64,000 nucleotides of DNA, taken from the NCBI RefSeq assembly GCF_020176955.2, contig NZ_JAIUCZ020000009.1, forward strand, positions 248,001 to 312,000, given 5' to 3'. The DNA is from Nocardia sp. alder85J (lineage in GTDB: Bacteria; Actinomycetota; Actinomycetes; Mycobacteriales; Mycobacteriaceae). Positions 7,549 through 15,928 of this stretch are shown here, one piece after another (position 1 is the stretch's first letter; every line of letters begins with the position of its first letter). Below the pieces are notes generated by a model. The model made no database searches. It was not told the origin of the DNA and was given only the letters and a program-made list of their open reading frames with translations. Both the position numbers and the translations under genes were made by a program.

Positions 7549-8625
7549 GTGAGAACAGTCGTAGCCTACGAGGTCGGCCGGCCACTCGTGGTCGAAGAGC
7601 TTCCGGTACCGGCGGTGGGGCCGCGCGACGTGCTGGTGCGGGTGACGGCCAGCGGCATCTGCCACACCGATCTCACGGTGATCAACGGACTCTCACCGCT
7701 GCCGCTGCCGATCGTGCCCGGCCACGAGGGCTGCGGCATCGTCGAGGAGGTCGGTTCGGAGGTGCGGCGGGTGCGCGTCGGCGACCGGGTGCTGGCCTCG
7801 GTCTCCCCGGCCTGCGGGCACTGCTGGTGGTGTGTCAACGGCATGTCCAACCACTGCGAACTCAATCCGGGTGTGAAGGCGAAGAAGCGGTTCACCGTCG
7901 CCGACGGGCGTGAGGCCGCGGCCGTGTGCGGCTGCGGGACCTTCGCCGAGGCGATGGTGGTGGACGAGGCCTCGGTGGTCGCGGTGCAGACCGACCTGCC
8001 CGACGAGCAACTGGCGCTGCTCGGCTGCGGCGTCACCACCGGGCTCGGCGCGGTATTGAACACGGCCGAGGTCGTTCCCGGATCGAGCGTCGCGGTCATC
8101 GGCTGCGGCGGAGTCGGGCAGTCGGTGATCCAGGGGGCCCGGATCGCCGGCGCCGCAACGATCATCGCGGTCGACACGATGGCGAACCGGCGCGAGGCCG
8201 CGGTGAGCGCGGGCGCGACCCACACCGTGAATCCCGCCGACGGTGACTCGGTGCAGCAGGTGCGGGCGCTGACCTCCGGCCGCGGCGCCGACTACACCTT
8301 CGAGGTGGTCGGGCGGCCCGAATTGATCACGCAGGCCATCGATATGGCCCGGACCTCCGGCGCCGTCACCCTGGTCGGTATGCCCGCCGCCGGTGACGTG
8401 CTCACGCTTCCCGCCATCTCGACCATCTTCTCCGGCAAGCGGATCCGCGGTTCGGTGGTCGGTGGTTCGCAGATCCTGCGGGACTTCCCCCGATACATCC
8501 GGCTGGCCGAGGCGGGCCGGCTGGACCTGGGTTCGATGATCACGCACCGGATCAAGCTCGACGAGATCAACCAGGGCTTCGACCTGCTCACCCGCGGTGA
8601 GGGCGTCCGCACCGTGGTGCTGTAG
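7549..8625 (+). CDS. zinc-dependent alcohol dehydrogenase
   Basis: A 358-aa medium-chain dehydrogenase with both zinc sites: catalytic Cys/His in GICHTD and GHEG, and the structural four-Cys lobe in ACGHCWWCVNGMSNHCE. A Rossmann domain follows (VIGCGGVGQS, with Asp in IIAVDT giving NAD preference). It resembles class III / aryl-alcohol type enzymes. Start is GTG 7549, six nucleotides after AGGGG; the upstream extension overlaps operator B and is rejected. It is the first gene of a plus-strand run with SDR and acyl-CoA dehydrogenases, so oxidation of an alcohol entering a CoA pathway is likely. Confidence 0.9.
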   Translation: MRTVVAYEVGRPLVVEELPVPAVGPRDVLVRVTASGICHTDLTVINGLSPLPLPIVPGHEGCGIVEEVGSEVRRVRVGDRVLASVSPACGHCWWCVNGMSNHCELNPGVKAKKRFTVADGREAAAVCGCGTFAEAMVVDEASVVAVQTDLPDEQLALLGCGVTTGLGAVLNTAEVVPGSSVAVIGCGGVGQSVIQGARIAGAATIIAVDTMANRREAAVSAGATHTVNPADGDSVQQVRALTSGRGADYTFEVVGRPELITQAIDMARTSGAVTLVGMPAAGDVLTLPAISTIFSGKRIRGSVVGGSQILRDFPRYIRLAEAGRLDLGSMITHRIKLDEINQGFDLLTRGEGVRTVVL

Positions 8626-8656
8626 TCACCACCACGCGAATTCGAGGACTGCACGC

Positions 8657-9436
8657 ATGACTTCCGATCAGTTGCCGGTGGCGCTGCGCCGGTTCGATCT
8701 GACCGGACGGGTGGCGCTCGTGACCGGCGCCTCCTCCGGGCTGGGCGAAACCCTCGCCGAGACACTGGCCGCCGCGGGCGCGCGGGTCGCGCTGGTGGCC
8801 CGTCGCTACGACCGGCTGGTGAAACTGGCCGACCGGATCGACGGGCTCGCGATCGAGGCCGATCTGCTGGATCCGGCGGCCGTGGACGCGGTGGCGCCGC
8901 AGGTCGCCGATCGGCTCGGGCCGCCGGAGATCCTGATCAACGCCGCGGGCACCCTGTTCGGCCACGAACGGGCCGAGGACGAGCCGCTCGAGATGATCCG
9001 TCGCACCATGGATCTCAACCTGATCGCCCCGTTCCGGCTGGCGCAGGCCGTCTTTGCGCACATGGTGGCCGTGGGCCGGGGTTCGGTGATCAACGTGTCC
9101 TCGATCAGCGGGCACGTCGGGGTGCCGGGCATCCCGCAGGCCTCCTATGCCGCAACGAAACTCGGCCTGTCCGGGCTGACCGCGGAGCTGGCCGTGCAGT
9201 GGGCGCGGCATCACATCCGCGTGAACACGGTGGCGCCGGGCTTCTTCCGCAGCGAGATCACCGACAGCCTCTTCGACGAGGAGCGCTCCGCGGCGTGGCT
9301 GCGGCGCAACACCCCGCTGCCGATCGAGGCCGGGCCGGAGGACATCGCCGGTGCGGTGCTGTGGTTGTGCGGTGACGCCGCGCGCTACGTGACCGGCCAG
9401 ACCATCGTCGTCGACGGCGGGTGGACGGCCCGCTAG
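8657..9436 (+). CDS. short-chain dehydrogenase/reductase
   Basis: A 259-aa classical SDR with TGASSGLG, NAAG, catalytic Ser in VSSISG and YAATK. It ends VVDGGWTAR like many FabG-type enzymes. It is a close paralogue of the SDR at 19990-20757: long identical stretches include the region around HVGVPGIPQASYAA and the C-terminus. In a beta-oxidation-like context it is probably a 3-hydroxyacyl dehydrogenase, but the exact substrate is not known. Start ATG 8657, 31 nt after the alcohol dehydrogenase stop, so co-transcribed. Confidence 0.88.
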   Translation: MTSDQLPVALRRFDLTGRVALVTGASSGLGETLAETLAAAGARVALVARRYDRLVKLADRIDGLAIEADLLDPAAVDAVAPQVADRLGPPEILINAAGTLFGHERAEDEPLEMIRRTMDLNLIAPFRLAQAVFAHMVAVGRGSVINVSSISGHVGVPGIPQASYAATKLGLSGLTAELAVQWARHHIRVNTVAPGFFRSEITDSLFDEERSAAWLRRNTPLPIEAGPEDIAGAVLWLCGDAARYVTGQTIVVDGGWTAR

Positions 9437-9453
9437 CCGGGCGAGAACGGAGT

Positions 9454-10608
9454 ATGACAGTGGACTTCCGAATGGGTTCGGCCGCCGCCGGACTGCGGGA
9501 CGAGTTGCGGCAGTTGGTCGCCGACGAGGTGCCGCCCGACTTCCTCGGCGCCTTCACCGACGATCCCGCGGATCTCGAGATCGCGCAACGGTTCTGCCGC
9601 ACCCTCGCCGATCGGGGCCTGCTGTGCCTGGCCTGGCCGGAGGAGTTCGGCGGCGCCGGCGCCTCGGTCTGGGAGCAGACCGTGGTGCGCGAGGAGATGT
9701 GGGCGCATCACGAGCCGCGCGGCGCCCAGTACATGGGTGTGAACTGGGTCGGCCCGACGATCATGCGGCACGGCACCGAGGAGCAGCGGCGCAAGCACCT
9801 GCCGCCGATCGCGGCCGGCGAGGTGATCTGGTGCCAGGGTTTCAGCGAGCCCGACGCGGGTTCGGATCTGGCGTCGCTGCGGACCAGCGCGCGACGCGAC
9901 GGCGACGGCCGGCTGGTGTCTGGCCAGAAGATCTGGACCTCGTACGCGACCATGGCGCAGTGGTGTTTCCTGCTGGCGCGCACCGCGCGCGGCGAGAAGA
10001 AGCAGCAGGGGCTGACGATCTTCCTGGTGCCGATGTCGGCGCCCGGGATCGAAGTCCGGCCCATCCGTAGCATTCTCGGCCCGCATCACCTCAACGAGGT
10101 GTTCTTCGACGAGGTCCGGGTCACCGAGGCCGACGTGCTCGGCACCGTCGGCGACGGCTGGCGGGTGGTGCAGGAGGTGCTGGCCTTCGAGCGCGTCGGC
10201 ATCGCCCGGTACGCCCGCTGCGAGAAGCTGCTGAAGGCCGCCCCCGAGGTGCTCGGCGATCAGTGGGAGCGACTGCCCGCGCAGCTGCGCGCGGGCTGGG
10301 CCCGAATGCTGGTGCACGCCAGGCGCGCCCGGCTGCTGGCCTATCGGGTGCTGGCGGTGCAGAGCACCGGTGTGGTGCGGCCCGGTGACGCCGCCGCCTA
10401 CCGGATCGCGGTCACCAAACTCGATCAGGACAGCGCCGCGGTGCTGACCGAGATCGCCTCCTGCGCGGTGGCCGACGACGACCGGACCCGGCGCTTCCGC
10501 CGGGCCGTGGAAGACCACTGGCGGTACACCAACGCCTCCACCGTTGCCTCGGGAAGTATTGAAATGCAACGTATCCTGCTGGCCCGCTCCCTGGTGGCGG
10601 CCTCGTGA
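9454..10608 (+). CDS. acyl-CoA dehydrogenase (FadE-type)
   Basis: A 384-aa flavin-dependent acyl-CoA dehydrogenase. It has the FAD/substrate segment WCQGFSEPDAGSDLASL, the middle beta domain, and a C-terminal SGSIEMQRILLARSL segment. It lies 17 nt after the SDR and overlaps the next FadE gene by 4 nt (GTGA). Fused translation of one full-length and one shorter FadE matches heteromeric steroid-type dehydrogenases (ChsE1-ChsE2 architecture), so I infer a two-subunit enzyme. Substrate unknown; probably a branched or cyclic acyl-CoA. Confidence 0.88.
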   Translation: MTVDFRMGSAAAGLRDELRQLVADEVPPDFLGAFTDDPADLEIAQRFCRTLADRGLLCLAWPEEFGGAGASVWEQTVVREEMWAHHEPRGAQYMGVNWVGPTIMRHGTEEQRRKHLPPIAAGEVIWCQGFSEPDAGSDLASLRTSARRDGDGRLVSGQKIWTSYATMAQWCFLLARTARGEKKQQGLTIFLVPMSAPGIEVRPIRSILGPHHLNEVFFDEVRVTEADVLGTVGDGWRVVQEVLAFERVGIARYARCEKLLKAAPEVLGDQWERLPAQLRAGWARMLVHARRARLLAYRVLAVQSTGVVRPGDAAAYRIAVTKLDQDSAAVLTEIASCAVADDDRTRRFRRAVEDHWRYTNASTVASGSIEMQRILLARSLVAAS

Positions 10609-11546
10609 ACATCGAACTGGCCGACGAGGCACTGGAATACGGAACCCAGGTCCGCCGCGCTCTGGAGGCGGCCGGCGGCGACGAACTGGTCCGCAAGGCC
10701 GAAGCGCAACCGGCCGAACGCGAGACGATCGCCCGGGTGCTCGGCGAACTCGGCGCCTGGGAGCTGTCGCCCCGGCAGGACGCGGTCGAACTGGAGGCCG
10801 CGGCCGCCCTGTGCCGCAGCGCCGGATACTGGGCGGCGCCCTATCCGGTGGCCGAACGACTGGCCCGCCCGGCCGATCTCGATGTCGACGGTCTCGTGGT
10901 GGTCGCCGACGCCACTCCGATGGCGGCGGTGGCCGGGATCGAGCTGCGCTGGGCCGCGGTCGATTTCGACGGCCGCCGCAGTCTCGTCACGGCCGCGCAG
11001 CCGGATGTGCCGCCGCGCAACTCGGCCTTCGTGACCCCGCTGCGATGCACTCCGGTCGACACCGGCGGCGCGGGAGACATCGCGCTCGCGCTGGTGCTGC
11101 CGTGCTGGACCCTGCTCGGAATGCTGGACCGGGCCATCGATCTCGCCCGGGACCACGTCGTGGTGCGGCAGCAGTTCGGGCAGGCGCTGGCCCGGTTCCA
11201 GTCGGTGCAGTTCCAGCTCACCGATGCCGAGGTCGAGCGCGCGGGCGTGGAAATGCTTGCCCGCTATGCCCTCTGGAGCATCCAGGCGGGCAACGAGCAG
11301 GCCCTCGACGACGCGCTGGCGCTGCGGCTGGCCGCGATCGAGGCCGCCGATGTGGTGCTGCGGGTGTCGCATCAGCTGCACGGCGCACTCGGCTTCTGCG
11401 ACGAGGCGACGCTGTCCTGGCTTTCGCGCTACAGCTGGCCGGTCCGCCGCTTGCCGCTCGGCCGCTCGGCCACCGAGGATCTGCTGACCCGCCGGATCGC
11501 GCGGCACGGCTTGCCGGGCCTGTTCTCCGAACCCCGGGGAGTGTGA
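10605..11546 (+). CDS. acyl-CoA dehydrogenase, short partner subunit
   Basis: A 313-aa protein shorter than usual FadE (about 380), with a reduced N-terminal and beta domain. The C-terminal four-helix part is clear (RDHVVVRQQFGQALARFQSVQ, SHQLHGALGFCDE). The usual C-terminal catalytic Glu segment is replaced by RSATEDLLTRR. GTG start overlaps the stop of the previous gene. It is probably the partner that completes the FAD site of the 9454-10608 subunit rather than an independent enzyme. This is inference from gene overlap and length. Confidence 0.82.
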   Translation: MNIELADEALEYGTQVRRALEAAGGDELVRKAEAQPAERETIARVLGELGAWELSPRQDAVELEAAAALCRSAGYWAAPYPVAERLARPADLDVDGLVVVADATPMAAVAGIELRWAAVDFDGRRSLVTAAQPDVPPRNSAFVTPLRCTPVDTGGAGDIALALVLPCWTLLGMLDRAIDLARDHVVVRQQFGQALARFQSVQFQLTDAEVERAGVEMLARYALWSIQAGNEQALDDALALRLAAIEAADVVLRVSHQLHGALGFCDEATLSWLSRYSWPVRRLPLGRSATEDLLTRRIARHGLPGLFSEPRGV

Positions 11547-11714
11547 CGGTGCTGGAGTATGACCTGCCGAAGGTGGGCGGGCCGTGGTGGCGGTGGATGC
11601 CGTGACGGGAGACAGAACGCGGCACGGTGGCGTCCACGTGCCGGCGTCGGCGGGTGCTCCGGTGGCGCGGCGGGGAGTCTGTCCCGATACCGGATGGCGG
11701 GAAGGAGCGCGGCT

Positions 11715-12905
11715 ATGAGCAGCCCGGTGCTCGAGGATTTCCGTGTGGGGGTGCGGGATTGGTGTCGTGTGCATGTTCCGGTGGGGTGGCGGGTGGGGCA
11801 GACGGGTGTGTCGGATGCGGAGTTCGTGGGGTTTCAGCGGGAGTGGTTTCAGACGTTGCGGTCGGGTGGGTTCGCGGTGCCGCATTGGCCGAGGGAGTTC
11901 GGTGGGGGGCTGACTGTTGCGGAGCAGGTGGTGTTGTATCAGGAGTTGGCGGCGGCGGATGCGCCGCGTCTGGTGCTGGCGTTCGTGGCGGTGCATCATG
12001 CGGCGTCGACGTTGCTGGCGGCGGGGAGCGAGGCGCAGCGGGTGCGGCATCTTCCGGCGATTCTGGAGGGTGAGGTGTGGTGTCAGGGGTTTTCGGAGCC
12101 GGGGGCGGGGTCGGATCTGGCGTCGTTGCGGACGGTGGCGCGGCGTGAGGGCGATGATTTCGTGGTGTCGGGGCAGAAGGTGTGGGCCAGTGGTGCGCAG
12201 TATGCGGATTGGTGCCTGTTGCTGGCGCGTACCGATCCGGTTGCGCCGAAGCGGAAGGGGATTTCGTATTTGTTGATGGATATGCGGTCGCGGGGGATTG
12301 ATGTGCGGCCGATCCGGCAGGCGACGGGGGAGTCGCATTTTTGTGAGTTGTTTCTGGATGAGGTGCGGATTCCGGTGTCGCAGTTGGTGGGTGCGGAGAA
12401 CGCGGGCTGGCAGGTGGCGCAGTCCACGTTGGGGGCCGAGCGTGGTTTGACGATGCTGGAGTTGGCGGAGCGGTTGGGTAATGCGGGGTTGCGGTGGCTG
12501 GTGGAGGAGTGTGCGCGGCCGGGTCCGGATGGGAGTCGTCCGGTCGATGATGCGGTGATCGCGGATCGGCTGGCGCAGTTCGAGACGGAGATCGAGGGTT
12601 TGCGGGTGTTGTGCCGGGATGTGGTGCAGCGGTATGAGGCGGGGAGGGTGGGTGCGGCGGATGCGTCGGTGGTGAAGTTGTTCTACAGCGAGTTGTTGCA
12701 GCGGTTGACCGGTTTCGGTGCGGAGGTGGGTGGTTTGTCGGCGCAGTCGGTGTTGCGGAAGCCTTCTTCGGGTGGGTGGGAGTCGGGGGCGTGGGTGCTG
12801 GATTTCGTGGGGTCGTGGGAGTGGACGATTCCGGGGGGTAGTAGTGAGATCCAGCGGACGATCATCGGGGAACGCGGGCTGGGGCTCCCCCGGGAACCCC
12901 AGTGA
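11715..12905 (+). CDS. acyl-CoA dehydrogenase with atypical codon use
   Basis: A 396-aa FadE with WCQGFSEPGAGSDLASL and the C-terminal PGGSSEIQRTIIGERGLGLPR type ending, so full length with the usual type-II end. The start ATG 11715 follows GAAGGAG by 7 nt. Third codon positions are strikingly rich in G and T (TTG, GGT, GTG, GCG, GAT) and poor in C, unlike all flanking genes, which prefer C. That is visible from about 11740 to 12860 and suggests recent acquisition or a distinct mutational history. It sits 168 nt after the previous FadE. Confidence 0.88.
   Translation: MSSPVLEDFRVGVRDWCRVHVPVGWRVGQTGVSDAEFVGFQREWFQTLRSGGFAVPHWPREFGGGLTVAEQVVLYQELAAADAPRLVLAFVAVHHAASTLLAAGSEAQRVRHLPAILEGEVWCQGFSEPGAGSDLASLRTVARREGDDFVVSGQKVWASGAQYADWCLLLARTDPVAPKRKGISYLLMDMRSRGIDVRPIRQATGESHFCELFLDEVRIPVSQLVGAENAGWQVAQSTLGAERGLTMLELAERLGNAGLRWLVEECARPGPDGSRPVDDAVIADRLAQFETEIEGLRVLCRDVVQRYEAGRVGAADASVVKLFYSELLQRLTGFGAEVGGLSAQSVLRKPSSGGWESGAWVLDFVGSWEWTIPGGSSEIQRTIIGERGLGLPREPQ
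12879..12902 (+). terminator. possible hairpin overlapping the stop codon
   Basis: CTGGGG-c-TCCC / GGGA-a-CCCCAG forms a 10-bp stem with one mismatch and a 2-nt loop, ending just before the TGA of the FadE gene. It could end transcription before the next FadE, which has a separate 274-nt upstream region. Weak evidence. Confidence 0.35.
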
Positions 12906-13179
12906 TCTCCAAGGGTTTCGGATCGCGGGGGATCACGATGGTGCTGCCACCGCAGATCCCGGTATCGGGTACGCCCCCGAGACGGGGTGACCGGATCATG
13001 GCCCGGCCCTACGTCTTACGGCGAGCAGAGTGCACCGCCGCTGGGCCGACGAGGAAGTGCACGGAGACCCGATCGCCCGACCGGCCGGTCGAACATGTCC
13101 GGCGGGGATGCGCGGCAGGCATCGAACACAGTGAGGATCGGGTTCGGCGGCAGCCGGCCGGTCGGTGGAGGCAGAGTTC

Positions 13180-14325
13180 ATGAGCAGCGAAACAGCGGCG
13201 GCGGCAGAGGATCTCGAGGAGATCCGGGAGGAGCTACGCGCGGTCGCTCGCGCGGTGCTGGCGAAAGCCGGTGCCGCTGGGCCGGATCGGCGGGCGCTGT
13301 CCGCGCACGGCTGGTCCGGGCTGGAGGTTGCGGAGGATCTCGGTGGTGCGGGTGTGACCTTCGCCGAGACCGCGGTGGTGCTGGAGGAGTTGGGCCGGGC
13401 CGCGGCCGCGAGTGGATACCTCGGGACCGTGCTGGGTGTCGCCGCGTTGACGGCCTCGACCGGCCCGCGCCGGGACGAACTGCTGGCGGCGGTGGCCGCG
13501 GGTGAGTCCTCGGTGGCTGTAGCGCTGTGCGGTGCGGACGCCGAGTACACCACCAGGTTCCGGCTGCGCCCCAGCGGTGCGGGCTGGATCCTGTCCGGTC
13601 GTGCGGAATTCGTGCCCGACGCGGCCACCGCGGATCGGCTGCTGGTGATCGCGGCGGACCCGTCGGACACCCCGGTGGTCGTGTGCGTCGCGCCTGCGAC
13701 CGGGCTCGCGGCGGTCCCGGCCCCGGTGGTCGCGCCCTCGACCGGGGTCGCGGTGACCGCGGCCTCGGCGGTCGAGCCCACGGCCGGGCTGGTCGTGACC
13801 GCGACCCCGGTCGTCGACGAGTCACGCACGCTGGGCACGGTCGTCGCCGGCGATCTCAGCGTCACCGGCGACGACCTGCTGTGGTTCTCCGGTGACCCGC
13901 TCGCCGCCGCCCGGGGTCTGCACGATCGTGCCGCGCTGGCGGTTGCGTGTGACAGTCTCGGTGTCGCGGAGGCGATGCTCACCGCGACGGTGGAGTACGC
14001 GAAGGTGCGGGAGCAGTTCGGTCGGCCGATCGGTTCGTTCCAGGCGGTCAAGCACGCGTGTGCGGACATGTTCGTGCAGGCCACCGTCGCCCGCAAGCTG
14101 GTCGGTGTGGCGCTCGACGGTGACGGGACCGCGGTGGCGATGGCGAAGTCCTATACCGGTACGGCGGCGGTCGAGGTGGCCGGTGCGGCCATGCAGTTGC
14201 ACGGCGGTATCGGTTACACGTGGGAGAGCGGTATCCACCGCTACCTCAAGCGCGCGACGTTGAACCGCGTCCTGTTCGGCACCCCCACCGCCCACCGCCG
14301 CAGACTGTCCCAGCGCTACCGGTGA
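13180..14325 (+). CDS. acyl-CoA dehydrogenase with a repeated linker
   Basis: A 381-aa FadE. The C-terminal FAD-binding part is intact (YAKVREQFGRPIGSFQAVKH, LHGGIGYTWESG), with conserved Arg in the REQFG motif. The N-terminal part is shorter than in type-II FadE. Residues 171-212 are three 14-aa repeats in place of a normal short loop before DESRTLG. ATG 13180 is chosen because GGAGG precedes it by 8 nt; a GTG at 13165 is in frame. It may pair with the 11715-12905 protein as a second heteromeric dehydrogenase. Confidence 0.85.
   Translation: MSSETAAAAEDLEEIREELRAVARAVLAKAGAAGPDRRALSAHGWSGLEVAEDLGGAGVTFAETAVVLEELGRAAAASGYLGTVLGVAALTASTGPRRDELLAAVAAGESSVAVALCGADAEYTTRFRLRPSGAGWILSGRAEFVPDAATADRLLVIAADPSDTPVVVCVAPATGLAAVPAPVVAPSTGVAVTAASAVEPTAGLVVTATPVVDESRTLGTVVAGDLSVTGDDLLWFSGDPLAAARGLHDRAALAVACDSLGVAEAMLTATVEYAKVREQFGRPIGSFQAVKHACADMFVQATVARKLVGVALDGDGTAVAMAKSYTGTAAVEVAGAAMQLHGGIGYTWESGIHRYLKRATLNRVLFGTPTAHRRRLSQRYR
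13690..13815 (+). repeat. three in-frame 42-bp repeats inside the FadE gene
   Basis: Units 13690-13731, 13732-13773 and 13774-13815 encode APATGLAAVPAPVV, APSTGVAVTAASAV and EPTAGLVVTATPVV. Divergence between copies shows the expansion is not brand new. The repeats keep the frame and lie in the middle beta domain region. Confidence 0.8.
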
Positions 14326-14455
14326 GGTGAGCACCGGGAGCCGGTCTGCGGTAGGCACGAATACGGTCGGGAGCTTCTCGGGACCGGCGCCCGCTCGGCG
14401 ATCCGACCGCGACAGCGATTCGAACAGTTCGGGTGAATGCCGGAAGACCATGGCA

Positions 14456-14471
14456 AACGAACCGGTTCGTT
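14456..14471. promoter_or_regulatory. perfect 16-bp palindromic operator
   Basis: AACGAACCGGTTCGTT is a perfect palindrome. It lies immediately upstream of a TAGAGT -10 box (14471-14476) that is 7 nt before the GTG of the TetR gene. Binding there would block the regulator's own promoter, so autorepression is inferred. Confidence 0.7.
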
Positions 14472-14483
14472 AGAGTCGCGGAC

Positions 14484-15053
14484 GTGGCATACGACTCGGC
14501 GGCGACCAGGGAACGCATACTCACCGCGGCGGCAGCGGAATTCGCCGGACACGGTGTCGCCGGGGCCCGGGTGGATCGCATCGCGGCCGCCGCCGAGGCG
14601 AACAAGCGGGCCATCTACGACTACTTCGGCGACAAACAGTCGCTGTTCGCCGCCGTGCTGGAGCGGTTGATGACCGATCTGGCCGAAGCGGTCCCACCCG
14701 GCGACGACCCGGACCTCGGCGTCTACGCCGGAGACCTGTTCGACTACCACCGCGCCCACCCCGCGGCGCTGCGGCTGCTGCTGTGGGAAGCGCTGGAGCT
14801 GGGTGAGGAACCGGTGCCGGACGAGCCGGCCCGCACCCGGCACTACCTCGGCAAGGTCGAGGCCACTCGCGCGGCGGCGACCGGCGGCCGGGATCCGCGC
14901 GCGCTGCTGTTCTTCACCCTCGGCCTGGTCGGCTGGAGCTTCGCCGTGCCGCAGGTCCGCCGCATGATCCTCGGCCCCGGCCAGACGCCGGAACAGCTGC
15001 GCGCGGCCGTGATCACCGCAGCCCGAGCGCTCGCCGCCGCGCCGTCGGAATGA
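14484..15053 (+). CDS. TetR-family transcriptional regulator
   Basis: A 189-aa TetR protein with the N-terminal HTH (TRERILTAAAAEF... AIYDYFGDKQSLF) and a C-terminal ligand domain of the common TetR_C type. Start GTG 14484 (VAYDSAATRERIL) is chosen because the operator palindrome and a -10 box lie directly upstream; the ATG-like upstream extension would place the operator inside the gene. The mRNA is probably leaderless. It may also control the FadE cluster, but I saw no second copy of the palindrome nearby. Confidence 0.88.
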   Translation: MAYDSAATRERILTAAAAEFAGHGVAGARVDRIAAAAEANKRAIYDYFGDKQSLFAAVLERLMTDLAEAVPPGDDPDLGVYAGDLFDYHRAHPAALRLLLWEALELGEEPVPDEPARTRHYLGKVEATRAAATGGRDPRALLFFTLGLVGWSFAVPQVRRMILGPGQTPEQLRAAVITAARALAAAPSE

Positions 15054-15114
15054 GACCGGTCCCGGCGATCAGCCGACCGGCCCAGCGCGGCGACCCCTTC
15101 TTCACCGTTCCTGC

Positions 15115-15191
15115 GGTCAGCGGCCGGTCGAGTGCGGCCGCCGCTTCCCCATCGGCCCGGTCAGCGGCCGGTCCAGTTCGGCTGCCGCTTC
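15115..15191. repeat. 33-bp imperfect direct repeat of a gene 3' end
   Basis: Copy 15115-15147 matches copy 15159-15191 at 30 of 33 positions, offset 44 nt. The second copy is the 3' end of the crotonase gene (last residues and stop); the first lies just downstream of that gene. It looks like a duplicated gene end that has drifted. Confidence 0.75.
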
Positions 15192-15928
15192 TCGGCGAAA
15201 GCGCGTGGCCCCTCCTGCGCGTCGGCACTGGTGTAGCAGTACTCGGCGGCGTGCCGAGCGGCCTGCAATGCCGCGGACCGGCCCATTTCCGTTGCGAGCA
15301 TGACGGTTTCGCGAGCCGCGCGTACCGACAGCGGCGCCCCGGCGAGGACGTCGGTGGCCAGTTCCAATGCGGCGGGCAGCAATTCGTCGGGTTCGGTGAC
15401 CCGGTTGACCAGGCCGATCTCGTACGCGCGGCGGGCCGTGACCGGCTTGCCGGTCAGCAGGATCTCCATCATGATGCGCTGCGGGATCATGTGGATCAGC
15501 GGGGAAGCCCACGGCGAACTGCGGCCCACCTTCACCTCGGTGATCGCGAAACGCGCTGTGCTGCTGGCGACACAGAGATCGCACGCCTGCGCGATCATCC
15601 AGCCGCCGGCGAAGGCGACGCCGTTCACCGCGGCGATGGTGGGCTTGGACAGTTCGAGGGTGTCGTAGGGGAGCGGGAACATGTCGCGCGGCGGTACCCG
15701 CATCCCCGTCTCCACCATCTCCTTCAGGTCGCCGCCGGCGCAGAACGCCTTGTCCCCGGCGCCGGTGAGGATCGCCACCCGCAACTCCGGGTCGCGTTCG
15801 AACCGGTCCCACGCCTCGAACAGGCCCTCGCGCACATCCTTCGACAGGCAGTTGCGGGTTTCGGGGCGGTTCAGGGTGATCACGGCGATGCCGTCGGGGC
15901 GCGCGTCGAAGACAACGGCGTCGCTCAT
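15161..15928 (-). CDS. enoyl-CoA hydratase/isomerase (crotonase family)
   Basis: A 255-aa crotonase. Oxyanion-hole segments are present (KAFCAGGDLKEM and NGVAFAGGWM). The first acidic position is seen in ITEVKVGR, but the second region reads SSPWASPLIHMIP and lacks the usual second Glu, so classical hydration is uncertain; isomerase or ring hydrolysis is possible. ATG overlaps the stop of the upstream CoA transferase (ATGA). It is the last gene of a three-gene minus-strand operon. A duplicate of its 3' end lies just downstream. Confidence 0.86.
   Translation of the reverse strand: MSDAVVFDARPDGIAVITLNRPETRNCLSKDVREGLFEAWDRFERDPELRVAILTGAGDKAFCAGGDLKEMVETGMRVPPRDMFPLPYDTLELSKPTIAAVNGVAFAGGWMIAQACDLCVASSTARFAITEVKVGRSSPWASPLIHMIPQRIMMEILLTGKPVTARRAYEIGLVNRVTEPDELLPAALELATDVLAGAPLSVRAARETVMLATEMGRSAALQAARHAAEYCYTSADAQEGPRAFAEKRQPNWTGR

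Noticed and set aside
10425..12338. 637-codon minus-strand frame across two acyl-CoA dehydrogenase genes
   Set aside because: Product is Arg/His/Pro-rich and low complexity; the plus strand encodes recognisable enzymes with ribosome sites.
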